Shown here piece after piece: positions 23,850 to 33,907 of a stretch of 64,000 bases of DNA (positions are counted from its first letter, which is position 1; every line of letters begins with the position of its first letter). The notes under the pieces were generated by a model. That model worked only from the letters and a program-made list of their open reading frames with translations, was not told the DNA's origin and did no database searches. The stretch is from Pseudoduganella guangdongensis. GTDB lineage: Bacteria > Pseudomonadota > Gammaproteobacteria > Burkholderiales > Burkholderiaceae_D. Position numbers and translations under genes: made by a program. The stretch is taken from the NCBI RefSeq assembly GCF_009857475.1, contig NZ_WWCJ01000002.1, forward strand, positions 310,001 through 374,000. The letters are read 5' to 3'.

Positions 23850-24844
23850 GCGGTGGCGCAGTCGAAGCCTTCCAGCACGTTGACGATATTGGTGCCCAAC
23901 TGGCGTAGCGGCGTTCCGCCCTCCAGCTGGAAGGTGGTGGGAACGCCCAGCCAGGCCAGGCGCTCGCCCAGGCGCAGGAAGTCGGCCGGCGCCAGTCCGA
24001 AGCCGCCGTGCTCTTCGCCCTGGAAGATATTCCCGCCCAGCGCCACCACCAGCGCGTCCGGCCGGTAGATGGATAGCCGCAGGCAGGCTGTTTCCAGCGC
24101 GGCGAACCAGGCTTGCGTATCGGCGCCGCGCGCCAGCGGTAGGTTGACGTTATAGCCTTGCCCCGCTCCGGCCCCGGTTTCGTCGGCATGTCCGCAGTAA
24201 TAGGGGAAGGACTGGCGCGGGTCGGCGTGGATCGACAGGCAGAGCACGTCGGCGCGCTCGTAGAAGATGCCCTGCGCGCCGTTGCCGTGCTGGTAGTCGA
24301 GGTCGAGGATGGCGACCTTGTGCAAGCCGTCGTCCAGCAAATGCTGGGCGGCCAGGGCGGCATTATTCAGGTAGCAGTAGCCGCCGCAAAAATCCGCCCC
24401 GGCGTGATGCCCTTGCGGCTGGGTCAGCACGAAGCTGGCGCGCTCGCCGAGGCGCAGGGCGTGCGCCGCATTGACCGCGCAGTCGGCGCCGCCTTTGGCC
24501 GCGCTCCAGGTGCTGGCGCTGATCCCCGTGAAGGTATCCATTGAGTACAGGCCAAGCCGGGCGAAAAAGTCGTCCGGCTCGATATCGCTGCGCATGGTGC
24601 GCACGGCAAGCTGGTTGGGTGTGACGACCTGGCGCGCAGGCGCTGCCGCCTGCGCTTCGCTCCACGCGTTGCGCAGGAAGGCCAGGTAGTGCGGGCTGTG
24701 GGTGCGTTCCAGCGCCGTCAGCGGCACGCTTTGCGGTGTCACGATCTGTCCCAGGCCGCGCCGCTCCAGCTCGGCCTGCACCGCGCTGACGCGATGCTGC
24801 AGGCCGAATTCCTTGGTGTGCTGTTCGTTAAAGAAAGTGAGCAA
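23846..24844 (-). CDS. Histone deacetylase/APAH-fold protein lacking key catalytic residues
   Basis: The 332-residue protein aligns over its length with bacterial acetylpolyamine amidohydrolases (QGHHAGADFCGGYCYLNNAA, ILDLDYQHGNGAQGIFYERADV, FPYYCGHADETG). By comparison with the family motif D-x-D-x-H-H-G, the zinc-ligand His is Gln (DLDYQHG). The zinc-ligand Asp of LGxDTF is Asn (LGGNIF), and the catalytic Tyr of EGGY is Thr (EGGTPL). The His pair GHH is kept. It may be a pseudoenzyme or use altered chemistry. The start is a TTG, three bases after gshA, suggesting coupling. Confidence 0.85.
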   Translation of the reverse strand: MLTFFNEQHTKEFGLQHRVSAVQAELERRGLGQIVTPQSVPLTALERTHSPHYLAFLRNAWSEAQAAAPARQVVTPNQLAVRTMRSDIEPDDFFARLGLYSMDTFTGISASTWSAAKGGADCAVNAAHALRLGERASFVLTQPQGHHAGADFCGGYCYLNNAALAAQHLLDDGLHKVAILDLDYQHGNGAQGIFYERADVLCLSIHADPRQSFPYYCGHADETGAGAGQGYNVNLPLARGADTQAWFAALETACLRLSIYRPDALVVALGGNIFQGEEHGGFGLAPADFLRLGERLAWLGVPTTFQLEGGTPLRQLGTNIVNVLEGFDCATA

Positions 24845-24847
24845 GGG

Positions 24848-26440
24848 TCAGGTGCATTGGTTCGGGCACAGGTTGCTGGCGCGGTAGGCGGCAACGTAGT
24901 CGTCGAAGCTGCCGGTTTGCGTGCGTTCCAGTTCTTCCTGCTGCGCGATCGATACGCGCGCCATTTCGTCGAAGCGCGCCGTGTCTTGCGCGCTGGCCGG
25001 ATGGCTGCGGAAGTACGCTGCGTGCTTCTCGCTCTGGTGCAGGCCGAAGGCGGTGAAGGACTTGCCGTTGTCGCGCAGCGCCTGCAGCACGCGCGCCGAC
25101 GGCGTGCTGTCCGGATCGTGCAGCTTGGCCAGCTGCGCCTCCAGCGCCGCCATGTGTTCGCGGCCGCCGTGTTCGCGGTCCAGCAGTTCGGCTACCGGCT
25201 TGAAGCGCTCCAGCAGGTCCAGGCCCCACTGCTTCAGCGTGACTTCCTGGCCGTCGCGGGTCAGGGTCAGGCCCGGGCGGCGGCCTTCTTTCACGGTGCG
25301 CGCGAAATTACGCGCCAGCAGTTCGCCATGCTCCGGCGTGATCAACGGGCTTTCTTCCAGCGCGCTAAAGAGCAGGAACACGTCGAGGAAGCGGCCCGCC
25401 TGCACATTGATGCCGACCGGCTCGAACGGGTCCACGTCCATGCAGCGTACTTCGATGTACTGCACGCCGCGGTTGCACAGCGCCTGGATCGGGCGCTCGC
25501 CGGTATTGATCACGCGCTTCGGACGGATGGTCGAGTAGTACTCGTTCTCGATCTGGATCACATTGGTGGACAGCTGCACCCATTCGCCATCGACCTTGGT
25601 GCCGACCTTGGCGTACGGCTCGTACGGCTGGTTGACCGCCTTGGTCAAGGTGGCCACATAGGAATCCAGGCTGTTCTCGTGCGGATGCAGGCCGGATTGC
25701 GCCTCGTTCTGGTAACCCAGGTCGCTCATGCGCAGGCTGGTGGCATACGGCAGGTAGAGCGTATCGCCGGACAGCTTTTCCAGCTTGTGCGGGCGGCCGC
25801 GCAGGAAGCCTTCCGCCAGCGCCGGCGAAGCGCCGAACAAGTACATCAGCAACCAGCTGTAGCGGCGGAAGTTGCGGATGGTGGCCAGGTAGGCTTCCGA
25901 CTGGTAGGCCTTGGGCGCGATGTGGGTGGCGCCCTCGTTTTCGGCCAGGATGCGCCACAGGCGCTCGTCCAGCGAATAGTTGTAGTGGATGCCGGCGATG
26001 CACTGCATCGCTTTGCCATAGCGCAGGGCCAGGCCGCGCCGGTAGACGTGCTTCAGCATGCCCAGGTTGGACTTGCCGTACCAGGCGATCTCGATCTCGT
26101 CCTCGCCTGGCAGCTCGCACGGCATGGACTGGCTCCAGATCAGCTCATTGCCCAGCTTCGCATAGCTGTAGCGGTGGATCGCGTCCAGGCGCTCCAGCGT
26201 GGTGGCGATATCATGTTCGGCCGGAGTGATGAACTCCAGCAGGGTCTCCGCGTAATCGGTGGTGATGTGCGGGTGGGTCAGGGCGGAGCCCAGGGGCAGC
26301 GGATGCGGCGTATGCGCCAGGTGGCCATCAGGCTGCACGCGCAGGGTTTCTCGCTCGATGCCGCGCAGGCCGCCGCCCAGCACCGCACGGTGCTTATCGT
26401 CGGCCAAAAGGGCCAGGCGGCGCGTCAATAGATTGGACAA
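24848..26440 (-). CDS. gshA: Glutamate-cysteine ligase
   Basis: The 530-residue cytosolic enzyme makes gamma-glutamylcysteine, the first step of glutathione synthesis. It matches the proteobacterial GshA type (E. coli 518 residues): [40 protein letters not shown], the [14 protein letters not shown] region and [20 protein letters not shown]. The start is a TTG at 26440 with GGAAG upstream. It is followed almost immediately by the deacetylase-fold gene. Confidence 0.96.
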   Translation of the reverse strand: MSNLLTRRLALLADDKHRAVLGGGLRGIERETLRVQPDGHLAHTPHPLPLGSALTHPHITTDYAETLLEFITPAEHDIATTLERLDAIHRYSYAKLGNELIWSQSMPCELPGEDEIEIAWYGKSNLGMLKHVYRRGLALRYGKAMQCIAGIHYNYSLDERLWRILAENEGATHIAPKAYQSEAYLATIRNFRRYSWLLMYLFGASPALAEGFLRGRPHKLEKLSGDTLYLPYATSLRMSDLGYQNEAQSGLHPHENSLDSYVATLTKAVNQPYEPYAKVGTKVDGEWVQLSTNVIQIENEYYSTIRPKRVINTGERPIQALCNRGVQYIEVRCMDVDPFEPVGINVQAGRFLDVFLLFSALEESPLITPEHGELLARNFARTVKEGRRPGLTLTRDGQEVTLKQWGLDLLERFKPVAELLDREHGGREHMAALEAQLAKLHDPDSTPSARVLQALRDNGKSFTAFGLHQSEKHAAYFRSHPASAQDTARFDEMARVSIAQQEELERTQTGSFDDYVAAYRASNLCPNQCT

Positions 26441-26543
26441 TTTGCTCTTCCTTTCCGCTGCAGCAAATCAAGATGGGTGCGAGATTAACCGAAAACCGAG
26501 AAGTGCGTGCGCGGCCCCCCAAAACCGGGCCGGAAGCCGCATT

Positions 26544-27371
26544 TTACCGTGAGCGGCCGCCGCTCACCCGTTCGATGCCGGCCAGGTCTTGCCAGCTTTG
26601 CACCTCAGTGTAACCCGCCGCCGACAGCAGCGCGCGGACCGCCGCCGACTGGTCGTAGCCATGCTCCATCAGCAGCCAGCTGCCCGGCGCCAGGCGCGCC
26701 GGCGCGCCGGCGATGATGGTGCGCAGGGCGCTCAGGCCGTCGGCAAAGTCGGTTAGGGCGCCGCTCGGCTCGAAGCGCAGGTCGCCCTCCGACAGATGGC
26801 GGTCGCCGTCGGCGATATAGGGCGGGTTGGAGACGATCAGGTCGAACTGCTCGCCCGCCACCGCGCCGTACCAGTCGCTATGCAGCAAGCGCACGCTGGC
26901 GCCATTGCGCTGCGCGTTGCGCGTGGCCACAGCCAGCGCCTCCGTGCTCACATCCAGCGCGGTGACGGCGGCATCGGGCCGGTGGTGCGCGATGGCGACG
27001 GCAATGGCGCCGCTGCCGGTGCCCATATCCAGCACCTTGCCGCGCGGCGGCAGGCGCTCCAGCGCCAGTTCCACCAGCAGTTCGGTATCCGGGCGCGGAA
27101 TCAGTACCGCCGGCGTGGTTTCAAACGGCAGCCCGAAGAACTCGCGCTGGCCGACGATGTAGGCCACCGGCTCGCCGTCCGCGCGGCGCTGCAGCAGCGC
27201 CGCGATGCCGGCCGCTTCCTGCGCGTTCAGCGCGCGTTCAGATTGGGTGATCAGCGCGGTGCGGCTGATGCCCAGCGCATGGCAGACCAGGATGCGCTGG
27301 TCGACCGGGTCCAGCAACGGCGCGCGTTGCAGCGCGCCCAGCGTGGTGCCGGCCGTGATCGCGATGCTCAT
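26544..27371 (-). CDS. prmC: Peptide chain release factor N5-glutamine methyltransferase
   Basis: The 275-residue enzyme methylates the GGQ glutamine of RF1 and RF2. It has a helical N-terminal domain (with the YIVGQREFFGLPF segment), SAM-binding VLDMGTGSGAIAVAIA, and the NPPY catalytic motif in LIVSNPPYIADGD. The start overlaps the dsbB stop (TCATGC read leftward, ATGA). Its location after hemA and prfA fits the classic hemA-prfA-prmC order. Confidence 0.96.
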   Translation of the reverse strand: MSIAITAGTTLGALQRAPLLDPVDQRILVCHALGISRTALITQSERALNAQEAAGIAALLQRRADGEPVAYIVGQREFFGLPFETTPAVLIPRPDTELLVELALERLPPRGKVLDMGTGSGAIAVAIAHHRPDAAVTALDVSTEALAVATRNAQRNGASVRLLHSDWYGAVAGEQFDLIVSNPPYIADGDRHLSEGDLRFEPSGALTDFADGLSALRTIIAGAPARLAPGSWLLMEHGYDQSAAVRALLSAAGYTEVQSWQDLAGIERVSGGRSR

Positions 27372-27835
27372 GCGCGCTTGCGCAGCATCGCCCACGCCGT
27401 GACGGCCGCCAGGATGCCGAACCAGATGAAAGCCCAGGTCGGAACCTGCAAACCCATGAATTTTTCCTTCGCATCCTGGCACAAGCCTTCGGCATAGAAC
27501 AGCCAAGGCAGGTATTCCGCGGTCGGAATCTTGTTCAGCATGGTTTCCATCGGATCGATGCCGCAGGACAGGCTAGGCTGCGACAGCACGTACAGCTGCT
27601 TGCCCGCCACGCCCAAGCCGCCCAAAGCCGCCAGCAGGCCCACGCCCGCCCCCAGCTTCGGCTTGCTGGTGAGGGCACCGACCAGCGCCGCCAGACCAAC
27701 CGCGATGAACAAGTAGCGCTGGATCACGCACAGCGGGCAAGGCATCAGGTACAGCACATGCTGCAGATACATGGCAGCGCCGATCAGGCCAAAGCTCACC
27801 AGGGCAATTGCCAGCAGAACGTTACGGTTGCTCAT
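27368..27835 (-). CDS. dsbB: Disulfide bond formation protein B
   Basis: The 155-residue inner-membrane protein has four helices and reoxidises DsbA with quinone. The first cysteine pair is in LMPCPLCVIQRY. The second pair, wider apart, is in SCGIDP and GLCQDAKEKFMG. The ATG at 27835 is preferred; another in-frame ATG lies two codons upstream. It is inserted between prfA and prmC, overlapping prmC by four bases. Confidence 0.95.
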   Translation of the reverse strand: MSNRNVLLAIALVSFGLIGAAMYLQHVLYLMPCPLCVIQRYLFIAVGLAALVGALTSKPKLGAGVGLLAALGGLGVAGKQLYVLSQPSLSCGIDPMETMLNKIPTAEYLPWLFYAEGLCQDAKEKFMGLQVPTWAFIWFGILAAVTAWAMLRKRA

Positions 27836-27884
27836 CGTCATAAACTTAACAGGTTGAAAATCCGGCCAATTCTCGCACAAATGT

Positions 27885-27951
27885 CCAAAAAATGGGGACG
27901 TACCCCATTTATCTAGAACCACGATAAATGGGGTACGTCCCCATTTTTTGG
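27885..27951. repeat. Hairpin repeat H3
   Basis: Perfect 29-base arms (27885-27913 and 27923-27951) around a 9-base loop. The arms hold AAATGGGGTACGTCCCCATT, itself a smaller palindrome. It lies three bases after the prfA stop and upstream of dsbB. T-rich ends exist on the leftward strand, so it may also attenuate transcription into dsbB. Confidence 0.9.
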
Positions 27952-27954
27952 GGC

Positions 27955-29031
27955 TTAGTCGCCGAGGGCGGCGAGCAGCTCGGCCTGGTGTTCGGTGGTC
28001 AGGGAGGTGGTCAGCTCGGTCAGGTCGCCGTCCATTATCATGTCCAGCTTGTACAGCGTGAGGTTGATGCGGTGGTCGGTCATGCGCCCTTGCGGGAAAT
28101 TGTAGGTGCGGATGCGCTCGCTGCGGTCGCCGGAACCGATCAGGCTCTTGCGCGTGGCCGCTTCCTTCGATTGCTGTTCGCGCAGCTGTACGTCCTTGAT
28201 GCGCGCGGCCAGCACCTTCATGGCGGAGGCTTTGTTCTTGTGCTGGGAACGGTCGTCCTGGCATTCCACCACGATGCCGGTCGGCAGGTGGGTGATGCGC
28301 ACGGCGGAGTCGGTCTTGTTGATGTGCTGGCCGCCGGCGCCGGAGGCGCGGTAGGTGTCGATGCGCAGGTCGGCCGGGTTGATGTGCACGTCTTCCACTT
28401 CGTCGGCTTCCGGCATCACCGCCACGGTGCAGGCGGAAGTGTGGATGCGGCCCTGGGTCTCGGTGGCCGGCACGCGCTGCACGCGGTGGCCGCCGGATTC
28501 GAACTTGAGCTTGGAGTAGGCGCCGTGGCCGATGATGCGGGCAATCACCTCGCGGTAGCCGCCCAGGTCGCTCTCGGAAGCGGACACGATCTCCACCTGC
28601 CAGCGCGAGCGCTCGGCGAAGCGGGTGTACATGCGCAGCAGGTCGCCGGCGAACAGGGCCGATTCGTCGCCGCCGGTGCCGGCGCGGATTTCCAGGAAGA
28701 TGTTGCGCTCGTCGTTTTCATCCTTGGGCAGCAGCATCTTCTGCAAGTCCAACTCCAGCCCGCCCAGGCGCGCCTTGCCGGCTTCGATTTCCTCCTGCGC
28801 GAACTCCTTCATGTCCGGGTCGGACAGCATGGCTTGCGCATCGTCGATATCGCCCAGTACTTGCTGGTAGTCCTTGTACAGCGCCACCAGCGGCTGCAGC
28901 TCGCTGTGCTCGCGCGTCATCTTGCGATAGCTGTCCATATTCGACGTTGCGCCTTCGGACATCAGCAGTTCGTCCAGTTCGACCAGGCGGTTTGCCAATT
29001 GGTCCAGCTTGGCCAGCATTGATGGTTTCAT
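27955..29031 (-). CDS. prfA: Peptide chain release factor 1
   Basis: The 358-residue RF1 reads UAA and UAG. The PAT codon-recognition tripeptide is in [14 protein letters not shown]. The catalytic GGQ is in [17 protein letters not shown]. The N-terminal domain begins [17 protein letters not shown]. Length matches the family (about 360). It lies downstream of hemA on the same strand with a 70-base gap, and ends at hairpin H3. Confidence 0.97.
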   Translation of the reverse strand: MKPSMLAKLDQLANRLVELDELLMSEGATSNMDSYRKMTREHSELQPLVALYKDYQQVLGDIDDAQAMLSDPDMKEFAQEEIEAGKARLGGLELDLQKMLLPKDENDERNIFLEIRAGTGGDESALFAGDLLRMYTRFAERSRWQVEIVSASESDLGGYREVIARIIGHGAYSKLKFESGGHRVQRVPATETQGRIHTSACTVAVMPEADEVEDVHINPADLRIDTYRASGAGGQHINKTDSAVRITHLPTGIVVECQDDRSQHKNKASAMKVLAARIKDVQLREQQSKEAATRKSLIGSGDRSERIRTYNFPQGRMTDHRINLTLYKLDMIMDGDLTELTTSLTTEHQAELLAALGD

Positions 29032-29101
29032 ACGTTCCTGAATTCGAGGGGGGATGGCACGGGGCGCCGCGCAGGGGCGGCAGGCAGGGCAGGGGGCGCC
29101 G

Positions 29102-30376
29102 CTAACGGCGGCCGCGGAACAGTTGCGGCAGCAGTTCGGCCAGCTGGGCGCGTTCGTCGCCCTGGGCGCGGTGCAGCGCTTGCTGCGGGCCGTGCATGAA
29201 CTTGGCGGTCAGGCCGCGCGACAGCGCTTCCAGCACCGCATCCACCGATTCGCCCTTGGCGAGCAGCTTGCGCGCCCGTTCCAGTTCCAGCAGGCGGATC
29301 GTCTCGCTGTTTTCCTGCAGGCCCTGGATCACCGGCACCACGGCGCGGTCGTCGATCCAGTGCATGAAGGATTGCACGCGGGTCTCAATAATCGCTTCGG
29401 CTTGCGCCACGGCGGCCTGGCGGTTTTCCAGGCCGGTCTGCACCACCTTGCCCAGGTCGTCCACGGTGTAGAGGAAGACGTCGTTCAGGCGGCCCACTTC
29501 CGGCTCGATATCGCGCGGCACGGCCAGGTCGACCATGAACATCGGCTTGTGGCGGCGTGCCTTGATGGCGCGCTCCACCATGCCCAGGCCGATCAGCGGC
29601 AGCGAGGAGGCGGTGCAGGAAATGACGATATCGTATTGCTGCAACTGGTTGCCCAGGTCGGCCAGGCGCATGGCCTTGCCGTTGAAGCGGTGTGCCAGCG
29701 CTTCGCCGCGCTCCATGGTGCGGTTGGCCACCGTGATGGTTTTCGGGTTCTGCGCCGCGAAGTGCGTGGCGCACAGTTCGATCATTTCGCCGGCGCCGAT
29801 GAACAGCACGTTCTGCTCGGCGATCTTGTCGAAGATGCGCTGCGACAGGCGCACCGCGGCGGCGGCCATCGACACGCTGTGGGCGCCGATTTCAGTCGTG
29901 CTGCGTACTTCCTTGGCGACCGAGAAGCTGCGCTGGAACAGCTGGTGCAGGTAGGTGCCCAGGCCGCCCGCTTCGTCGGCGGTGCGGATGGCGTCCTTGA
30001 TCTGGCCCAGGATCTGGGTCTCGCCCAGCACCATCGAGTCCAGGCCCGATGCCACGCGGAAGGTATGGCGCACGGCGTCGTGCTGCGGCAGCATGTACAG
30101 GTGCGGGCGCAGCTCGGCGTAATTCAGTTTGTGGAAATCGGCCAGGAACTGGGCGCCGGCGTCGAGCGGGTGGGCGGCATTGCTGGCCGCGTACAGCTCG
30201 GTACGGTTGCAGGTGGACAGGATGGCCGCTTCGTCGCCGCCTTTGGAGTCGGCGCAGGCAAACCAGTTGCGCGCTGCCGCGACCGCCGTGCCCAACTGCT
30301 CAGGCGCGAACGCCAGCCGTTCGCGCAAGGCGACAGGCGCGGTGGTGTGGTTGAGGCCGACGGCGAGGAGTTGCAT
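29102..30376 (-). CDS. hemA: Glutamyl-tRNA reductase
   Basis: The 424-residue NADPH enzyme reduces glutamyl-tRNA to glutamate semialdehyde, starting C5 haem synthesis. The N-terminus [22 protein letters not shown] is typical. The catalytic Cys is in [13 protein letters not shown], followed by [15 protein letters not shown] and Rossmann [14 protein letters not shown]. The heme-responsive family length is as expected. It is first in the hemA-prfA-dsbB-prmC-gshA run. Confidence 0.97.
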   Translation of the reverse strand: MQLLAVGLNHTTAPVALRERLAFAPEQLGTAVAAARNWFACADSKGGDEAAILSTCNRTELYAASNAAHPLDAGAQFLADFHKLNYAELRPHLYMLPQHDAVRHTFRVASGLDSMVLGETQILGQIKDAIRTADEAGGLGTYLHQLFQRSFSVAKEVRSTTEIGAHSVSMAAAAVRLSQRIFDKIAEQNVLFIGAGEMIELCATHFAAQNPKTITVANRTMERGEALAHRFNGKAMRLADLGNQLQQYDIVISCTASSLPLIGLGMVERAIKARRHKPMFMVDLAVPRDIEPEVGRLNDVFLYTVDDLGKVVQTGLENRQAAVAQAEAIIETRVQSFMHWIDDRAVVPVIQGLQENSETIRLLELERARKLLAKGESVDAVLEALSRGLTAKFMHGPQQALHRAQGDERAQLAELLPQLFRGRR

Positions 30377-30430
30377 TTCGGTATAGGCGGACGATTCCAG
30401 ACGCCATTATACCTTGATGTGAGTGGGGTC

Positions 30431-31120
30431 TCAGGAGCCCAGCTTTTCCAGCCGGTAGCCGTAGCTGTACACCGGCACCAGGCGGAAGCCGTTCTCTGGT
30501 TTTAGTTGCAATTTATTGCGGACGCGCGAAACGTGGGTATCCATGGTGCGCGACGGCACTTCGGTTTCGCGGATCCAGACTGCTTCGTGGATATAGGCGC
30601 GCGACAGCGGGCGGCCAATGTTGCGGAAAAACAGCAAGGCCAGATAGAACTCTTTGTGGGTCACGTCCAGCACCTGGCCATCCATCAGCAGGCGGCCCGG
30701 GCGGGTTTCGAACACGTATTGGCCGAACTGCAATTGTTCGGCACCGTTCTGGCTCGGGTAAGCCAGCCGCAGCTGCGCTTGCACGCGCGCCACCAGCTCG
30801 GCGCGGCGCAGGGGTTTGACCAGGTAGTCCTCAGCGCCGGCGGACAGGCCGGCCACGATATCGTCCTCGCCGGAACTGGTGGTCAGAAATAGCACGGGGC
30901 CGTTTTCCGGCAGCTTTTCGCGCACCTTGCGCAACAGCTCCCCCGGCTCCATATCAGTCACCTGCCAGTCGAACACCAGCATGTCGCAACTGTCTTTGCG
31001 CAGGTTGGCCAGCAAGTCCTTGGCCGACTGGTAGCCGTGGCAGGCGTGACCGGCAGAAGTCAGCACTTGGCAGATCAGGTCTGCCTGGCTTCGGTCAGCA
31101 TCAAGGACAACGATTCTCAT
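30431..31120 (-). CDS. Orphan OmpR-family response regulator
   Basis: The 229-residue protein has a receiver domain (Asp51 in MLVFDWQVTD, Lys in DYLVKPLRRAE) and a winged-helix output domain (residues ~130-225, SRTMDTHVSRVRNKL). The pocket has only D7 and D9 (VVLDADRS). No kinase gene is adjacent, so the partner must be elsewhere or the protein may act without one. It ends 55 bases before the hemA start, on the same strand. Confidence 0.88.
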   Translation of the reverse strand: MRIVVLDADRSQADLICQVLTSAGHACHGYQSAKDLLANLRKDSCDMLVFDWQVTDMEPGELLRKVREKLPENGPVLFLTTSSGEDDIVAGLSAGAEDYLVKPLRRAELVARVQAQLRLAYPSQNGAEQLQFGQYVFETRPGRLLMDGQVLDVTHKEFYLALLFFRNIGRPLSRAYIHEAVWIRETEVPSRTMDTHVSRVRNKLQLKPENGFRLVPVYSYGYRLEKLGS

Positions 31121-31325
31121 GGTTCTTTACAGCAAAATGTTAAGAAGCAGTCACACGAATATAACAGAGATTTACAAGAAATAGTTACCAATTTAATAAA
31201 TATTTCTAGTTGGCACTACCTTTTGCCTGCCGTGCGAGGCTGTGTCCCAATCACACGGTACACTGCTTGGGCGGCTAGCACAATGGATGGGGTGATGTTT
31301 GCCAGTCGAGGAAGGGGCGGAAACG

Positions 31326-31814
31326 ATGAAAAACGAGTGGACTGTCATACCGGCAAGCGAGGCGGATATTGATGCCGTACGGGAACGCTGCCGCCGCATG
31401 GTACGGCGCCGTGCGGCAGTGTCGGCCGGGGTGGCGGCCGTGCCCATTCCGGGCGTGGATGTGATGACCGACCTTGGCCTGTTCACCCAGCTGATCGATG
31501 AAGTGAACCGGGAATTCGGCTTGACCCCGGCCCAGATCGAGCGCCTGCAGCCGAAAATGAAGCTGATCGCTTACGAGGCTGTGGTAAGCCTGGGCGGAAT
31601 GCTGGTGGGGAAAGTGGTGACGCGCGAATTGGTGGCCACCGTGCTGAAGCGCAGCGCGGGCAAGTTGGCGGCCAGACAGGCTGGCAAGCTGGTGCCGATT
31701 GCCGGTCAAATCGCCTCAGCGACTATTGGTTTCTTTGCCTTCCGGCAGATTGGCTACCAGCATGTGGAAGCTTGCGCCAAGGTGGCGAGGCAAGTGGTGG
31801 TGCAGGCGCGCTAA
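31326..31814 (+). CDS. Hypothetical protein, possibly DUF697-like
   Basis: The protein has 162 residues. After a basic N-terminus (RCRRMVRRRA) comes SAGVAAVPIPGVDVMTDLGLFTQLIDEVNREFGL, which resembles the PIPGAD motif of DUF697 domains found with YcjF-type proteins and GTPases. A second hydrophobic stretch (LVPIAGQIASATIGFFAFRQIGY) could be a membrane hairpin. ATG 31326 is preferred over an upstream TTG. The domain call is tentative. Confidence 0.65.
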   Translation: MKNEWTVIPASEADIDAVRERCRRMVRRRAAVSAGVAAVPIPGVDVMTDLGLFTQLIDEVNREFGLTPAQIERLQPKMKLIAYEAVVSLGGMLVGKVVTRELVATVLKRSAGKLAARQAGKLVPIAGQIASATIGFFAFRQIGYQHVEACAKVARQVVVQAR

Positions 31815-31831
31815 AGCGGCGGAAAACAAAA

Positions 31832-31886
31832 AAAACCGGGAAACCAGGGTGCGACCCGAAGGGTCCTACCCTGGTTTCCCGGTTTT
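31832..31886. repeat. Hairpin repeat H4, also a likely bidirectional terminator
   Basis: Perfect 19-base arms AAAACCGGGAAACCAGGGT and its complement (31832-31850, 31868-31886), with an inner GACCC-GAA-GGGTC stem. A- and T-rich flanks fit termination for both the gene ending at 31814 and minE ending at 31892. The arm start resembles H7 (ACCGGTAAACCAGGGT). Confidence 0.85.
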
Positions 31887-31891
31887 CAGCC

Positions 31892-32143
31892 TCAAGCGTC
31901 CGGCAAAACGACGTTAACGTCCAAAACCTCCAGATTCCCCTGGCGATCCAGGGAAATCTTGATATCGTCCGCCGACACCTTGGTGTACTTGGAAATCACA
32001 TCAATCAACTCTTTATGCAGCGCCGGCAGGAAATCCGGGCCGGCGCGGCCGTTGCGCTCGCGGGCGATGATGATCTGCAAGCGCTCCTTGGCCGCCACCG
32101 CCGTCTTGGGCTTGTTTTGGAACAGGAAAGAAAGCAGCGCCAT
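31892..32143 (-). CDS. minE: Cell division topological specificity factor MinE
   Basis: The 83-residue protein stimulates MinD ATPase and drives Min oscillation. The N-terminal membrane-targeting helix ([11 protein letters not shown]), the MinD-binding segment ([15 protein letters not shown]) and the dimer domain are all visible. It is the last gene of minCDE and its start overlaps the minD stop by one base. Confidence 0.97.
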   Translation of the reverse strand: MALLSFLFQNKPKTAVAAKERLQIIIARERNGRAGPDFLPALHKELIDVISKYTKVSADDIKISLDRQGNLEVLDVNVVLPDA

Positions 32144-32958
32144 TATTTCGCTCCAAAGATACGCTTCAGGAAACCAGGCTTTTCATAGTCGGTAAACTTC
32201 AGCTCAATTTCTTCGCCCAGGAAGCGCGACACCACATCGGTGTAGGCTTCCGCCACATCGGTGCCCTTGAAGTGGATTGCCGGGTTACCCTGGTTGGAAG
32301 CATGCAGGACCTGCTCCGACTCCGGGATGATGCCGATCAACGGAATGCGCAAAATCTCCTGCACGTCGGTATAAGACAACATCTCACCCGCTTCCACGCG
32401 CTTTGGCGAGTAACGGGTAATCAGCAAGTGTTCCTTGACCGGTTCGCCGCCGGACTGCGCGCGGCGCGACTTGGCCTGGATGATGCCCAGGATGCGGTCG
32501 GAGTCCCGCACCGACGACACTTCCGGATTGGTCACGATCAGGGCTTCGTCAGCGAAGGTGAGCGCCATCAGGGCGCCATGCTCGATACCGGCCGGCGAGT
32601 CGCAGATGATGAAGTCGAACTCCATCTTGATCAGCTCGGCCAGCACGGCTTCCACGCCGTCTTCGGTCAGGGCATCCTTGTCGCGCGTCTGGGACGCCGG
32701 CAGGATGTACAGGTTTTCGCAGTGTTTATCCTTGATCAGGGCCTGGTTCAGGGTGGCTTCCTTGTTCACCACATTGATCAGGTCATACACAACGCGTCGT
32801 TCGCAACCCATGATCAGGTCCAGGTTGCGCAAGCCGACGTCAAAGTCGATGACGACGGTTTTGTGGCCGCGCATGGCGAGGCCGGTAGAGAAGCTGGCGC
32901 TGGAAGTCGTTTTGCCGACACCGCCCTTGCCGGACGTAACTACAATAATTCGTGCCAC
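32143..32958 (-). CDS. minD: Septum site-determining ATPase MinD
   Basis: The 271-residue deviant Walker A ATPase has [11 protein letters not shown] and recruits MinC to the membrane. Other family marks are [17 protein letters not shown] and [15 protein letters not shown]. The C-terminal amphipathic membrane helix is FLKRIFGAK. The start is a GTG with AAGGA upstream. It overlaps minE by one base. Confidence 0.97.
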   Translation of the reverse strand: MARIIVVTSGKGGVGKTTSSASFSTGLAMRGHKTVVIDFDVGLRNLDLIMGCERRVVYDLINVVNKEATLNQALIKDKHCENLYILPASQTRDKDALTEDGVEAVLAELIKMEFDFIICDSPAGIEHGALMALTFADEALIVTNPEVSSVRDSDRILGIIQAKSRRAQSGGEPVKEHLLITRYSPKRVEAGEMLSYTDVQEILRIPLIGIIPESEQVLHASNQGNPAIHFKGTDVAEAYTDVVSRFLGEEIELKFTDYEKPGFLKRIFGAK

Positions 32959-32991
32959 AAAGAATCCTTTACTGAACTATTATTTTGCGGT

Positions 32992-33753
32992 TTATTTTGC
33001 TGGATTGACAGATTGTATATCCAGTCGGTCACCACTCAGCCGGATTTGTGTCGGCTGGCGTGCGTGGGCCGCAGGGAACCCGTCTTCAAACGTGCTGTAC
33101 ACACCCGCGATCGAGACCAGCTCGGGGCTCATCGACAGAGCGAAAATGCGGGCATTGGTATCGCCGGAAGCACCCGCCAGGGCACGGCCGTTCAAAGTGT
33201 TGTAAACGTGAATACTGCCATCGGCGATAAGCTCGGCGCCGTTGTTCACGACCGCCATCACGATCAAGTCGCCGCCGCGCGCATAGATGCGCTGGCCGGC
33301 GCGCACCGGGGTGTCGATGATCATGGTGCCGCTGAAAGCTGGTGCCGCTGGCGCCGCCGCAGGGGACGGTGCCGGGGCCGGCGCGGGGGCCGGAGCAGGC
33401 GCAGCCTTGGCAGGGGCGGGCGCTTCGTCGCGCTTGCCGCTGTCCAATTGCAGGCCGTGTTGCTGGATCTCATCCACCATATCCGGCGTGGCATTGCGCA
33501 CGGCCACCGGGTTCAGGCGGTATTTTTTCAGGAGCGCGATGGTGGCGGCCCAGTCAATGCGTTCGCAGCCTGGCGCCAGGTCGCCGACGTCGATCACGGC
33601 CAGGTCGCCTTCGAAGAAGTCCGGCACGCCGCCGGTCATTTCGCGCATGGCGGCGTCAAGCGCGAGCAGGTCGCTGGTGTACATGATCGCCGACACGGCG
33701 ACAACGGTGGAAATCTTGATTTCGATAGGCTTTTGGAACGTGCTCTTAGGCAT
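32992..33753 (-). CDS. minC: Septum site-determining inhibitor MinC
   Basis: The 253-residue FtsZ assembly inhibitor has an N-terminal domain (FFEGDLAVIDVGDL) and a C-terminal beta-helix domain (VRAGQRIYARGGDLIVMAVVN, AELIADGSIHVY, GRALAGASGD). An unusually long Ala/Pro linker (about 30 residues of AP repeats) separates them. It is the first gene of minCDE, with 33 bases before minD. Confidence 0.96.
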   Translation of the reverse strand: MPKSTFQKPIEIKISTVVAVSAIMYTSDLLALDAAMREMTGGVPDFFEGDLAVIDVGDLAPGCERIDWAATIALLKKYRLNPVAVRNATPDMVDEIQQHGLQLDSGKRDEAPAPAKAAPAPAPAPAPAPSPAAAPAAPAFSGTMIIDTPVRAGQRIYARGGDLIVMAVVNNGAELIADGSIHVYNTLNGRALAGASGDTNARIFALSMSPELVSIAGVYSTFEDGFPAAHARQPTQIRLSGDRLDIQSVNPAK

Positions 33754-33907
33754 AACAATCGCAAGGTAACGGGCTCAGCCCAGGCTGGGTGCATTGTACT
33801 TTGCTAAACGTTGCTTGGGGAGGGGAGCCCTGCATTTATGCGGCTTGCGACCCGGGCGGTATGCAATGTTGCTGTGATAAAATTACTAAAAACACAATCC
33901 AGCTCGC

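Noticed and set aside
23846..24844. Frameshift or sequencing error explaining the lost deacetylase residues
   Set aside because: The frame is open and similar to the family before and after each site; the changes are simple codon substitutions, so an error is unlikely to account for all three.
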